This document shows positions 1-11,866 of a stretch of DNA of 64,000 bases, one piece after another (the first letter of the stretch is position 1; each line of letters begins with the position of its first letter). The notes beneath the pieces were generated by a model that was not told the DNA's origin, did no database searches, and saw nothing but the letters and a program-made list of their open reading frames with translations. The stretch covers positions 310,001 through 374,000 of the forward strand of contig NW_026562182.1 in the NCBI RefSeq assembly GCF_027943255.1, in the 5' to 3' direction. The DNA comes from Anastrepha obliqua. Lineage: Eukaryota > Arthropoda > Insecta > Diptera > Tephritidae. The translations under genes were made by a program, and so were the position numbers.

Positions 1-126
1 AAAACCATATCTTTTCTGTTCTAAACCATATCTATTCTATTTTAGTGTGCCCAGCGAAATGGGCCGGGTTTGCTAGTATCATTAAAAATAAATGGGGTGA
101 ATGGCTCTACACAAAAATTATAAAGA

Positions 127-1375
127 TTGCCTATTCAATTTGAATTTTCGTTGTTTTATTTAAATTTTAAATGCGATATCTCTAAATTGATCACCCTCTA
201 TAATCATAAGCTAGTAAGAAATCTTCCTCTACATGCCCCATTTACTCCTAACGGATCCAATTCTCTTGAAAATCTCGTTAGGATGTTTAGCAAATCGTGC
301 ACAAAAGCGCTCAATACGGCTTGCCCAAGAAGATACACCAAAAGAAGAAAACAATCACATTGGTGGCTCCCAGGGCTTAATAAGCATGAAGTAGTTTCTA
401 GGGTCGAGTTTAATTTAGCTAAGTAGTTATGCAATGAGAGGGAATGTAACTGTTACCATGATAATCTAAAATTATATGAGACGGAGTTGAGAAAAGCGAG
501 AAGACTGCCTTGGAGATCATTCTGCGGTGACTTTGAGAGCCCCGCCGATGTATTTCGATCTTCCCAGCTAAGCTTCAATTTTCACTCAGCCATATTATGA
601 ACTAGTTAAAGACCATCTTGATTTACATCTTAATCATATTCCTGCACTGTGGAAAGAAATCAAAGTGGTTTTTATCCCAACGGCAGGGAAAACCTCACAT
701 GTTAGCCCAAAAGACTTCAGACCTAATACTTTTTCATCGTTTCTATAATATTTAAAGCTCTAGAAAGGTAGCTAGAAACTTTAGAGCAGGCATATTGTAA
801 AGGTAAATCTATAGAGACAGCTAGGGACGGAAATTGAGAGATCAACCGTGAATAAGTAATAAAGCTGGTAGCGTTGTTTGATACTGAAGATGCTTTCAAC
901 AATGTTCTTCTATGGTCATAACGAGTGCGTTAAGGGATTTTCGTATTCCTGAAGCTCTGGTGAATTTAGAAAAGCAAATGATTTTACACAGGTTTGTTAA
1001 TTCAAAATTAGGAACCTCCGAGATGTGAAGAGAATTCAGCAGCTCCACTGGATTCTGACAATGAAGTTGTTGAAAAGACCTTAAAAATACTGAATCTTGG
1101 GATACAGGCAAGGAAAAAGACTGGGGGTACCACATAAGGATTTCTGTCAATGCTATCAAGATATTGAAGAAGAGACCTTGGAACACCGCCTGTGTACACA
1201 CATTGCTCTATACGGAAAAAGGATTTCAACGACCGGATTCGTTTTCCTTGACAGGAGTGTAAAGAACGAGGTGGCACTATGGGACTATTCAGGTCTAAGT
1301 GCGTCGGAATACACTTTTCGCAAAATCCATCTATTTCCTTACTTTTGCACAATATAGTAAATGACCCTGAGTTTG
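127..1375 (+). pseudogene. Decayed non-LTR retrotransposon (LINE) ORF2 remnant
   Basis: The + strand carries scattered, frame-broken pieces of a LINE polymerase protein. At 220-420 there is a linker typical of the region between endonuclease and reverse transcriptase (LENLVRMFSKSCTKAL, then an HWWLPGL motif). At 660-745 an RT palm-entry motif of the type PTAGKTSHVSPKDFRP is readable. Near 1150-1200 there are remains of the C-terminal zinc region (EEETLEHRLCTH). Many stops and frameshifts separate these pieces and no catalytic YADD box survives. The motif set resembles the LOA/R1-like LINEs at 7.4-12.3 kb and 56.2-59.2 kb, so it is probably a relative of those. It cannot be functional. Confidence 0.6.
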
Positions 1376-2243
1376 CGAATTTCTTAAAAAAATTAAATTA
1401 AAATACATTTTAATAAAGTGTTTGATATCCCATGAAACCAGATAAAATTCCATATCACCAGGTAAAAATGTTATCGTTTTAGCTCTCATCGTTTTTCCTC
1501 ACTAAGCTTCTAGAGTTGATTATTCATAACAACTCTGTCTACGCACAGCGATTTGTTTTCAAAGAAAATTATAAATATTATTATGGAACTTCCAACTGCA
1601 GGTATTTTAAGTGTGTTTAGTTCATAATTGCTTTGAGAAATATGTCCGTTAATATTTCTAATCGACCTTTGTTTCGGAATACACAATGTTCGAAAATTGG
1701 CCGCTTGGCCAAGCGAAGTCACTCCTTCGCTCTCTCAAGTGTGACTAGTTGCTGCTTTGGTATGAGCACATGCGCCTTATGGATCTTTGACGTTTCCCGA
1801 TGCTACCAGTGTCATTGTAACAAGGAAATGGTGCGATAAACAAAAAATTGATTTACTTTAAGGTACTCGAGCTCACGAACAATCGCTGGTTGTGATTTTC
1901 TCAATCACACTATTACGTTTGAAATCCATTACAGAATTTTTTTTTGTGTTTTCTCTCGGCAAAATGCTTTCGCGCGCTTGTAAACAATACTCTGTACTAT
2001 CCAACTAACAGACAGCTGATGCCCGTGGATCATCTGCGTAAACGGTATGAAGTTGTTACACTTCGAGTGCCGGACACTGTACATTCTTGATGCATTTTGA
2101 CAATACAGCAGTTGTTCATCTAGCATCATTCCTTCGCCTCCAATTAACGTTGCCAAGTTCCACGATAAGTTATGTTTAAAAAGTTTGTATCGCAATCCAC
2201 TTTTCATCCGACTCAAGCATTTGTGTGACTAAGTTATTTTGCG
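1376..2243. other. No recognisable feature
   Basis: This AT-rich stretch has only short spurious open frames. It could include the untranslated tail of either flanking LINE, but no poly-A tract, inverted repeat or coding motif is visible. Confidence 0.5.
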
Positions 2244-3488
2244 TCACAAATACACCAGTTTTTTTGCTAAGTCATCGCGTACCTGATGCAATAAAAAGAC
2301 ACATGTTCGCCCATCTCCTCTTAGTTCCAGCATTCTGGGCTGGTAGGCCAAGTCTAGGCGATGCAGATATTTTTGGTTGCAGCCGTGTCGGCTTAAAGCT
2401 GCGTCAGGAAGAAATCTACGTCTCCGTGTTTTCGATAGATCCGCTCGTGGGATCAACCTATGCGTCCACCGGCATTTTGGTGACTGGTCCCATTTGGATT
2501 GCCATTCAGCTATCGAGATAAATAGAATCTTCTGGTTGTTTGAGTTCCTCTGTCGGTTTGGTACGTTGCGAGCATTACAACCTCTTCTGCACATTTGACG
2601 GGTGTTTATAAGCATTTTGCTAGCTATGACGCATATCACATCGTCCGACATCGTTTCATAAACACATGCGGTGCTCAACGCACTTGTTCTACTGACTTGC
2701 AGTATGTCTTCAAAATAGTACTTTTTTGCTCCTGTGATACTTCTATGTTCTGTAGCATGCCCATAAGAGCGTTGTCGCCTTCTCACTAGCAGCTGTAAGA
2801 TGTTCCCTGAATGCTAGTTGGGAATCAACGTACATGCCAACATATTTTATAGACTTCTGGGGTTCTATATCCTGGCCACCAACTGATATTAACAGGTTTT
2901 TTTCTGCTTGCACCTACTGATCAGTATCAGTTCTGTTTTTCGGGCAGGTAGCTCCAATTCAACCACTTTTGTATTCTTGTTATTGCACCTTTATACACAT
3001 GTTGCAGTCTATCGATATGTTTATCATTCACTACGAGTGCGATAACGTCGGCGTATACTCCTATGGTTGGGTTAGCGGGCATTTCGATACACAGCGTTTC
3101 CTAGGGTTGGTCCAAGAACAGATCCTTGCGGAACACCACCTGACACGCAGTAGCTCGTTGGGCCCTCCTCTATATCATATTGCAGTACTCCCTGGTTTAA
3201 GTAGCTGCGGATGATTCTAATAAGGTACTTCAGCACCGATAAGCTTCTGAGTACATTCAAAATATTTGCCCAATTGGCCGTATTCCATGCGTTATTTATA
3301 TCTAACGTTATGACTGTATATTTTTTCACTGCTCTGGTGGCATTGAATTTATTAACAGCATTTTTTGCCAAATCAAACCATCCGTATTGTATCAACAGTA
3401 GATCTGGTCCTGTGAAAACCGAACTGTTTGTCTGCCAGACCTCCTGATCCCTCTAAATACTCCTGTAATCCTTCGCTTTATTTTCGCC

Positions 3489-3812
3489 TTATATTCTTCG
3501 AATAACCGTCCTCTCAAATTTAATTTTTTGGCTGCCACATGCCAGCGACCATGCACTAAAATCTCCAGCAACCAGTACCTTTGTCCTGTCCATTGCAGAC
3601 AGCATACACGCAAATTGTACCTGTGACCACCTCGGTGGTGCGTAACAGCTTACTATGTGCATGCTGTGCAGCTTAACACATGTGAAGCCCGCATGCATAA
3701 CTCTCATTCTGTATTGCGGTGCTTTGTTCCCAAACACGCAGGTTGCTGCAAATTTCTGGTTATGACATACCCAATTGTTCGACTTTTCTGCTTTATATGG
3801 CTCCGACAGCAA
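3489..3812 (-). pseudogene. Endonuclease domain of the R1-clade LINE
   Basis: This is an apurinic-like endonuclease segment. It contains VSCYAPP and VLVAGDFSAWS, matching the conserved strand and metal-site loop (GDFNxxxxxWG type) of LINE endonucleases that nick target DNA. The segment lies upstream of the RT in the same orientation, with a frame change at about 3500. The following arginine-rich stretch (3392-3500, KAKIKRRITGVFRG) probably belongs to the linker. It is part of the broken element and not a separate gene. Confidence 0.65.
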
Positions 3813-3831
3813 AAGACCACGTCAATGTGTC

Positions 3832-4385
3832 CTACAGCGACAGTTTGCCACAACAAATCTTGTGCAATTCTGCCATGTTTAATGCTAAGTTGTAGTACTT
3901 TGATGTTCGTCGACGTGCTGTATCCTGGTACCGCTGATATTTAACGATTCCTGCTGCATGCGCTCCAGCGCAGAGAGCGCAATTTTCCTTTTGCTTACAG
4001 CTCCCGACTTTGTGTCCACTTCTTCCCCATATTTTGAATAGGTTTGCTCGATCCGGCTCTTCACATGTTGTGGCCATACGTCCGTATTCCCACTGTCGGA
4101 AGCAGTACTTTGGGACTATAACTTCTGACAAGTGGCAGCGTATCCAAACAGCTCTAAGATGGCCCGGTGACAGGCACCTTTTGGCATCCTCTGCTGGTAA
4201 GGAAACGAAAATCCGTACCGTTGTATATAGCTCGAGTACTTTTTATGGAGCATATTTCCAGTCTTGAAATTTTTGCTTGTTCGGTCATCGCATCTAACTA
4301 TTAGTAGTTTAGTCGTGCTCCCCTCACTGATGCGATTTCCGCATTGTACGGTAACCATTTGCGTGCGTAGATCAACCTTTGTCAT
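3832..4385 (-). pseudogene. ORF1 (Gag-like) remnant with zinc knuckles, R1-clade LINE
   Basis: Two minus-strand frames encode a nucleic-acid-binding Gag-like protein. The C-terminal part (3832-4131) has cysteine/histidine knuckles (CFRQWEYGRMATTC, then CKQKENCALCAGAHAAG). The N-terminal part (4116-4385) contains TKVDLRTQMVTVQCG, a small folded segment seen before the knuckles in insect LINE ORF1 proteins. A frame change separates the two near 4120. ORF1 proteins coat LINE RNA for retrotransposition. This copy is broken. Confidence 0.6.
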
Positions 4386-4660
4386 ATTTGCTAGAACCTT
4401 TTTGATGATTGCTTGATACTGCGTAGTGTTGGCGTTTTTTTACGCTTTCGCTCTGCCCTGGGTCTTATTGATTTGGATACCCGTTTGTGATTTCGTGCCT
4501 TCTTATCATTTTTATTTTGAACTTTTGTCTACTCCTGTTCCTTGCGTGGTGTTGTCGAATTCTTCTGGAGTTGTAGGTTTGCTGAGGTCGATGCCTTCTT
4601 TTTCTTTGTCTCGGGTGTTCTCCCAGACTCATTTGTAGCGCCCTTTGGGTTAGCAACCTC

Positions 4661-5583
4661 TCGACATTCTCGCTGATTGTGGCGTTGCGTGCATTGCTAC
4701 TATGGGCTTGTGACGTGTTTCGTTTAGCTTGGCCTTTCTATGTTCCGCCTCCAGTTCCATAGTGATTTCCGTACCATCGGAAAAGGAAAAAGTTCAATAC
4801 ATTGAAGCCCTAAATCAACAAACTGCTAACAAAGTTATCAGTGCCGACGTAACTTGCATCGAAGCTATTCCTGTCAGCTTCAGCCAGCGCTATTCCTGCC
4901 GAGACTTATTCTTCTAGTAATAATTCTGCCAACACAACCTACGCCAGCGCTACAACTGCCAACGCCAATTTTGCCGGTGCTACAACTGCCAGCACCAATT
5001 CCGGCAACGCACGATTAAAAAATTGATCAAATTAAAGTTAGACTAATATGTATTTTGAAGAAATAAAATTGTCAGCTAATTATAAAGTGGTGTATTATAC
5101 GTCAGCTGGTCACACAAATATGAAAAAAATATATATGTGTTCAGTGATTTCCTCTCAAAGGAAAATTTGTCAGATGATAGATTATGTACCTATTGTTTTT
5201 AATAAATAAATATGTCAGCTGGCTATATGTAGGTGGAATGTGTGTCAGCTGATGCCCTGAAGGTGTAACGCAGGAGCTAGTCGGAAACATTTATAGCCTA
5301 AGTAAATATATCAGCTGACGAGTTTTCCCCCAACATATTGCCGGCTGATTTGTTTTATTACTTACAGGATCATTTCAACAATCCGCACAAAAATTTGTTT
5401 TCGGGAGTAAATGACGTACTTAAAGTTATTCAACATTACATTTAATGTGCAAACTGAAATATATAGTTTTATGGTAATGTTTCGATTAAATCAAATTTTT
5501 TTTGGGAACTTTCCGATTCTTAAGAATCGAACTATCTGAGGCAATTTATTTTTTATTTTATTTTATTGACTGAGAGGAAATAA
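4661..5583. repeat. Gene-free stretch with short GC-richer repeats and a CAGCTG cluster
   Basis: At 4870-5010 there are imperfect tandem copies of a phrase like GCCAGCGCTACAACTGCC. From 5070 to 5345 the motif TCAGCTG or a one-base variant recurs about seven times at 30-70-bp spacing in AT-rich DNA. No coding motif is visible. Because a BEL/Pao pol relic starts immediately downstream on the same strand, this may be leader or gag-region DNA of that element, but I see no Gag motif. Confidence 0.45.
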
Positions 5584-7085
5584 TTGACAAAAATTAGTAG
5601 GGAAACTGGTTTGCTTTGGCATAAAGATAATGTGAAATTTCCCGAAAGTTTCAGTATGGCCATGAAGCGCTTAGAGCAAATAGAAATGAAAATGGAACGG
5701 GAAAAAGACTATAGGGAATGGTACAAAGCAAAAATCAACGAGTACATCAAAAAGGAATACGCAAAGCGACTTTTACCTGATGAAGTTAATGTAAATGCTG
5801 ATCGCACATGGTATTTACCACATTTCGCCACGTGTAATGTAAACAAATGAAACAAACGAAGACTTGTTTTCGATGCCGCAGCAAAAATAAATAATATGAC
5901 GTTGAATTGTGCCCTTATGAAAGGACCGGAGGAGTATAAGCCAAAATCGCTGTTGGCAGTATTGTGTAAGTTTAGACAAGGCAAATTTGCAGTATGTGGT
6001 GATATATGTGAGATGTTTCACCGGATTTTGATTCCCCACGAAGATCAAAACGCACAGCGCTTTCTTTGGGGAGGGTGCGATCGATCAAAACCGCCAGATG
6101 TTTACGTTATGCGCGCCATGATATTTGGATCAATTAGATCACCATATTCTGCACAATTTGTAAAAAACGGGCATGCAGAAAAATATCGTGATGTGAATGC
6201 AAGAGCCGTCAATGCCATTGTGGATCGGCACTATGTCGACGACTATAAGGACAGTTTCGACACTGTCGAAGGATGCATTAAGGTTACCAAGGATGTCATC
6301 GATATCCAGTAAAGAGGGTCGACGTCAAATTCGTGTGACATTTTGCAAGCTGTATTACTCAACGAGCAACTGTGGAAGCAACAAAGAAATTACATATACC
6401 GAGGGGAGAGTGCTACCGAGAAGGTGCTTGGAGTGCACTGGACTGGACCCAAACAAAGATTACTTTTTTTCAAGTTGCTGTTTTCAAAAGTGTCCAAAGC
6501 AGACTGTAGTAGACGGCCAACGAAAGGTGAGATGCTGAGCGTTACTACCTCTATATTTGATCCGTTTAGTTTCGCGTGTGGGTTGGTGCTGCGGGCAAAA
6601 GTTTTGATGTAGAGTCTGTGGACCAGGAGCATAGATCGGCATGAGCGAATCCCCGAAGACATTTATAAGAAGTGGTTGCAGTGGTACAAAACGTTGAATA
6701 CCATCGAAAACTTTAAAATGCCAATATGTTATGGCGTACAATTCTTGAACCCGAATGCCGATATACACGTACATATTTTTGTTGATGCGAGTGAGATTGC
6801 ATTTGCTGCCGTCGCCTTTTAGCGAATTCATCACGCAAATAATACAGACATCGTATTCGTTGCTAGCCGATCCCGGTGCAGCCCGCTGAACCATTGTCCA
6901 TTCCGAGACTTGAGCTACAATCAGCTGTCTTGGGAATAAGGTTGAAGGAAGCTGTCATCAACAGCCATGACGTACAGCCGCGTAAGTCAACATTTCGGTG
7001 AGATTCAAAAATAGTTCTCCAGTGGATAAGGTCTGACGCCAAGTGCTACAAGCAGCTCGCTCAAGCAAATATACATATATGATAT
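5584..7085 (+). pseudogene. BEL/Pao LTR-retrotransposon pol relic (RT to RNase H)
   Basis: A + strand series of frames encodes the middle of a BEL/Pao polyprotein. At 5780-5830 the entry motif RTWYLPHFA is present. At 5990-6290 there is GKFAVCGDICEMFHRI, RFLWGG and HYVDDY, the RT catalytic box of the BEL/Pao family, here intact. At 6400-6600 TEKVLGVHW and EMLSVTTSIFDPFSF follow, typical of the region after the RT. At 6885-7060 an RNase H start (RLELQSAV) and VLQWIRSDAK are seen. At least four frameshifts or stops interrupt it, including a TGA at 5848-5850 and one at about 6310. No LTRs are visible and the integrase is missing, so it is a truncated fossil. Confidence 0.8.
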
Positions 7086-7111
7086 TGTTAGCATATAGAG
7101 TAATTCCGGCA

Positions 7112-7427
7112 GCCGCCGTAGCCGAATGGGTTGGTGCGTGACTACCATTCGCCATTCACAGAGAGAACGTCGGTTCGAATTTCGGTGAAACACCAAAATT
7201 AAGAAAAACATTTTTCTAATAGCGGTCGCCCCTCGGAAGGCAATGGCAAACCTCCGAGTGTATTTCAGCCAAGAAAAAGCTCCTCATAAAAATATCTGCT
7301 GTTCAGAGTCGGCTTAAAACTGTAGGTTCCTCCATTTGTGGAACAACATCAAGACGCACACTACAAATAAGAGGAGGAGTTCGGCCAAACACCCAAAAAG
7401 GGTGTACGCGCTAATTATATATATATA
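7112..7427 (+). repeat. tRNA-derived SINE, copy 1
   Basis: A 316-bp repeat shares near identity with 35814-36127. Its head resembles a tRNA, with an A box TAGCCGAATGG (7119-7129) and a B box GGTTCGAAT (7172-7180), the two internal RNA polymerase III promoter elements. The spacing and the extra bases before the B box fit a tRNA with a long variable arm; the head reads most like tRNA-Ser. The body has no coding content and the tail is (AT)n. It inserted at the broken end of the BEL/Pao relic and directly abuts the LOA-like LINE leader. I recall similar repeats from tephritid genomes, but did not check. Confidence 0.75.
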
Positions 7428-7810
7428 GAAGGTGGTCATTGCTGGCAGTCTTTGTAGGGAGAACAACGCCGTAACTTTGTGGACTTTGTGCCGTAACTGC
7501 AAGACTGTCGGAAGTGCGACTATTCCTCCCCGTGGTGGCCACTGGAAACAGGATACCCCAGCACGGTCATGTCTCTGTTGGGGTCCTGGCTAATATAGTC
7601 GGGCGGGAAGAGTAAACTTCCTTGGATAAGTATAAATCCCCAATCCAAGGTGGAACAGCATACGCCGAGGTATGCTTGGCTAGAGGGGGATCTAGTCGCT
7701 AGTATGCGAACTTGGGGCGACCTGGCGAGTCCCCATTTCAAAAATGCCTTCCTGCGCTACTGGGGCACTGGCGCAGGTGACCGATATACCCCTTTACTCG
7801 TGGGAACAAA

Positions 7811-8936
7811 ATGAATACCAGTCAGAAAAAAACAAAAAATGGCGGAAGCGGCCAAGAAGGCTTCAACCAAGAGGCTAACAGAAAACCTCAAAAAACAGAG
7901 GCGGTCACACCTCAACAGGAAGAGGCCACCATGCCTCAAACTAATAAGGAGAAACGGTCCGCAGTTTAAGGCGTGAGAACTGCCGAGACGACTCCAAACA
8001 ACACCGATGGCGAAGGGCCGACAACGGAACAGCCAAAAAAGCTCAGTGGTGCGGGCGGGAGAAGACTTGCACACTTCCTAAAAAAAGGGCTAACCAGAGA
8101 AGAAGCATATGATAAGGCGCTGGAGCCCATGACCGAAAACACCGGAAGAACAACGACGGGGCCGAAACGACTAAGGTCGGTTGAGGACACACCACCCGAG
8201 CAACAGCAAAAAAGCGGCCTAAAGATGAAGGTCCGTCCACATCGAAAGACGCAGCTCTAAGGAGCAAAAAGTGGCAGCCCACTGCCACATACAAAGACGT
8301 AACAACAGGAGTCAGGTTCGCAGTAATTGCTAGGGCCTACAATAATACGGTACTGACAACCGAACAAATGGACTCCATCCAACAACTTCTGTTAGACAAA
8401 ATACTGGCGGGGAAAAAATGGCCACAAAACCAGCGTTCTTGGGCACTACTTACAAGGCAGGATACCTTGTCCTGCATTGTAAGGAGAGCACATCGGCAGA
8501 ATGGGTCAAGGTGGCCATTTCAAATGCGTCGCCGTGGGAGGGTGCAACACTGTGGGTCAAAGAGGAATCCAACATTCCCCACTCTCGGATCGCAGTGGGG
8601 TACTTTCCCAACTCCGTCAAAGTCGAGACAGCCAAGATACTGGACTTTGTGCAGGGGCAGAATAAAGGCCTCATTGTTGATTCCTGGCGCCTGCTAAAAA
8701 GAGCCGAAAGAGCCGAAAGAGGCTCCAACATAACGCCAGTCGTAGCGGTAGATCAAAAATCAGTCGCCAGCCTGAAGGAGTATGGTAGAGTAAACTGCCG
8801 TTTCATCCAAGTGACCCTCAGGCTGAAAGCTGAAAACATAACGACCGAAGAGTTAGTTGACCAAATGGAGGCATTGGAGCTACAAGAAGAGGATGAAAGT
8901 CCTCCTAACGACTCCGAAAACCAACCAACAAAATGA
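7811..8936 (+). pseudogene. ORF1 of LOA-like LINE (DUF4780-type domain)
   Basis: The first ATG after the leader (7811) opens a lysine- and glutamine-rich, probably disordered N-terminus. A TAA at 7967-7969 stops it, after which the same frame continues to 8260. A frame change then leads to 8418-8936, which encodes a compact domain with AGYLVLHCKESTSAEWVKVA, RIAVGYFPNSVKVE and RVNCRFIQVTLRL. This pattern matches the DUF4780 family found in ORF1 of insect LINEs, thought to bind RNA. The acidic tail (EALELQEEDESP) precedes the ORF2 start. One nonsense mutation and one frameshift make it non-functional. Confidence 0.7.
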
Positions 8937-9677
8937 GATGCCTCCAGGAAAATCTTCACCATGCTAAGGCTGCTACCACTGAGCTTAGCAGAAGACTTGC
9001 CGGAGGTATCAACATAGGCCTGATCCAAGAGCCCTGGATCTACAGAGGCCGTCCTCAAGGCCTCAATATCCAAAACACACAGGTAATTTATGACAAAAGC
9101 GCTGTCAAACCTAGGGCTGCGACAATCATAGATACCAACATTAAATTTTTGCCTAGTGGAGTATTGCCAAACCCACAATCAAACCCTCATAATTGGATGC
9201 GACGCAAACTCCCACAATGTGGCATGGGGTAGCACGAATACAAACAACAGAGGTGAGTCACTCCTTGAATTTTTACTACTTAGTAATATAACAGTAGTAA
9301 ACTGGGGTACTAAACCCACTTTTGTAAACGCAATACGACAAGAGGTACTCGATTTAACTCTAATTACTAACAAATCTTTGAATATGATCAGTAACTGGAG
9401 AGTCTCGGATGAGGACTCAATGTCTGACCACAAACACATACTCTTTGACCTAAATGGGGTGGTAAAGTTTTCCACATTATACAGAAGCCCAAAAACAGCA
9501 AACTGGAAAAGATACAATGAATGTCTTTCAGCTAAGCTCAATAACAGCGTAAGCAAAATAACATCAACAGAGGAGCTAGAAGAGTCAGTAACAGACATGA
9601 CTGACTCAATCATGGCCTCATATCAAGACTCGGAAAGCAACGAGGAATCTATTCAACACTGCAAAGAAAACAAATAA
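8933..9677 (+). pseudogene. ORF2 endonuclease domain, LOA-like LINE
   Basis: The first frame (8933-9232) gives the N-terminus of an AP-type endonuclease, including LIQEPW with the metal-binding Glu. The second frame (9156-9677) gives the later core motifs: LIIGCDANSHNVAWGS (the D-x-N loop), a threonine-rich strand TKPTFVN, and SDEDSMSDHKHILFDL with the catalytic Asp-His pair. About 60 residues expected between the two are absent, so a deletion near 9150-9170 is inferred. The domain would nick target DNA to prime reverse transcription. Confidence 0.7.
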
Positions 9678-9723
9678 ATGGGACGAATATAGGAACACCC
9701 TAACTAACTATAACAAAGAATTA

Positions 9724-11340
9724 ATGAAATCCAAACGAAACTCTTGGAAAAACTTCTGCGAGGATCTAAAAGATACTCAAGATACTCCAGTAACAGCTAG
9801 AATCCAAAAATCACTCTCCAAAGGTGACTCAAGTCCCATAGGCACACTAAAAGGTCCAAACGGAACTATTACCAACACATTCGTAGAAACACTAGAGCTT
9901 CTTCTAAAGACTCACTTCCCAGATTGTAAAAGTCATGACCCATCAATCGACAATAGTCTAAACATGGTAACTCACCATCAACGGAGATCGACGGTCTCAT
10001 TTGTCAATAAAATCATAAACTTCGAAAGGGTAGAGTGGGCAATTAACTCCTTTAAACCCTTTATTTCCAGGCCCGGATGGAATATTCCCGGCACTTCTAT
10101 CCAAAGGCACTGTGGAACTGATCCGAGTCATGGTGAAAATCTTCAGAGCTAGTCTAATATTGGAATACATTCCAAAGATATGGAGGAAAGTGAAGGTAAT
10201 ATTTATTCCTAAGGGAGGTAACAAACCCCCTGATTCTCCAAAATCTTACAGACCAATCAGTCTATCGTCGTTCATGTTAAAGATAATGGAAAAACTACTT
10301 GAATACCATCTAAGAGAAGAAGTAACATTCAAAAAACCCCTTCATAAGTTGCAATATGCTTACCAAAAAGGGAAATCCACAGTCACAGCACTGCACACAC
10401 TCGTTGTCAATATAGAAAAGGCTCTAAATTAAAAAGAAATAGCCCAATGCTCGTTTATGAGCATAGAGGGAGCCTTCGACAACGCAAATTACAAATCCAT
10501 GGAAACAGCACTCGAGAAAAGAGGTGCAAACCCAATATTAACACATTGGATAAGCCAAACGCTTAATCAGAGGATTATTAAAGCCTCGTTAGGCCAAGCT
10601 AAACTTAATGTCACAACAGTAAAGGGATGTCCGCAAGGAGGAGTTCTTTCTCCACACTGGTCCCTACTAGTTGATGACTTGGTGCAGCACCTAAACAATA
10701 AGGGATTTATAACCATTGGTTATGCAGATGACATATCTGTTATAATAAAAGGCAACCATGAAAGGACACTAACAGCATTAATGCAAAATGCCTTGAACGC
10801 AACATGGGAATGGTGTAAAAAGGAGGGGCTGTCGATCAACCCTAACAAAACCACAATAATCCCCTTCACAAGGAAAAGAAAGTTAGAGTTTCCTACATTG
10901 AAAATAACTGAAACAGTGATAGAACTAAAGGAAGAGGCCAAGTATCTAGGTTTAACCTTAGATAAAAAACTCACTTGGGAATCACATATAAATAATATTA
11001 TATAACAAAAAAAGCCACGAAATCCTTGTGGACAACCAAACAATTACTAGGGAGATCCTGGGGCCTCAGCCCTAGTATTGCCCTCTGGATATACACCCAA
11101 ATGGTTAGACCAATCATACTGTATGGAGCACTAGTATGGTGGAGCAAATCTATCCAACAAACAACGATAACCAAACAGGGAAAAGTACAAAGGCTTGCTT
11201 GCCTATGCATCACAGGGGCTATGAGAACTACCCCAACAGCTGGAAGCAGCTACGCAAGCACGCGTGCTACACATGAAAGAAAATTTCAAATTAGGCAACA
11301 TCACCGGTCACCTAAATATCCTAAATAAGATCAAAAACAC
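9724..11340 (+). pseudogene. ORF2 reverse transcriptase domain, LOA-like LINE
   Basis: Frames at 9724-10152, 10112-10432, 10457-11005 and 11026-11328 together cover a LINE RT. Visible are VKVIFIPKGG and SYRPISLSSF, the segment MSIEGAFDNANYKS, GCPQGGVLSPHWSLLVDD, and the active box GYADDISVIIKG with both aspartates. In the AFDN segment the position usually held by the first catalytic Asp reads Ser (inference from alignment by eye). Thumb-like regions follow (YLGLTLDKKLTWESHI; SIALWIYTQMVRPIILYGALVWW). Four frame breaks and stops are present. Confidence 0.75.
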
Positions 11341-11439
11341 CATAAGCATGGCTCAAGTCTCAGACCACATTGACCCAACCCTTTGTTTCACAAAAGTATA
11401 CACAGTTACCTTTCCTGAGAGGATCGAGTGGAAAACAAA

Positions 11440-11866
11440 CCCAAAATGGATGAATGATGATTCACAAAAATGGTACACTGATGGATCAAAAACACCTTAT
11501 CACCAGAATCCACAAATCATACACTCTCACCAGGGACACCACCATCTTCCAAGCGGAACTATACGCAATAATGGAAGCAGCAAACATCATGCAACGTAGA
11601 AACCACAAGAGAGTAAAGATCAAAATACTCTCGGACAGCCAATCAGTTCTAAAAGCTTTAGATAGCTATACCTACAACTCAAAAACCCTCTTAGAATGCC
11701 ACAAGGCACTCAATAACCTGGCATCCAAAAACAATGTCTCATTAATTTGGGTACCGGGACATGAGGGATATGACGGCAACGAAAACGCAGAGCCAAAAAA
11801 GGGGCAGATGAAAACTTCATCGGACCTAGTTCCATGTTCGGATTCAACAAAAATAGCCTGAAACAA
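11440..11866 (+). pseudogene. RNase H domain of LOA-like LINE ORF2
   Basis: Two overlapping frames show an RNase H fold: WYTDGSKT (first catalytic Asp), FQAELYAIMEAANI (Glu), ILSDSQSVLKAL (second Asp) and LIWVPGHEGYDGNENAE (His/Asp end). The frame changes once near 11490, inside the domain. RNase H digests the RNA strand of the hybrid made during reverse transcription. Its presence after the RT separates this element from the jockey LINEs of the right half of the window, which lack it. Confidence 0.8.

Larger units (their letters stand above)
2244..4660 (-). pseudogene. R1-clade LINE, broken (ORF1 to RT C-terminus)
   Basis: Read on the minus strand from about 4660 downwards, the order is ORF1 (Gag-like), endonuclease, reverse transcriptase and R1-type C-terminus. 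The RT (3072-3395) has SGGVPQGSVLGPTL and a preceding AFDK-like region read as NNAWNT. The C-terminal part (2244-2786) has AEWQSKWDQSPKCRWTHRLI, the arrangement known from R1-clade LINEs of insects. At 3044-3055 the RT active-site box reads YADV, so the second aspartate is lost. Stops and frameshifts separate all domains. R1 itself targets 28S rDNA, but no rDNA flanks are present, so this is a non-rDNA R1-clade lineage or a dispersed copy. Confidence 0.75.

Noticed and set aside
2244..4660. An rDNA-inserted R1 element
   Set aside because: Flanks show no 28S rRNA sequence.
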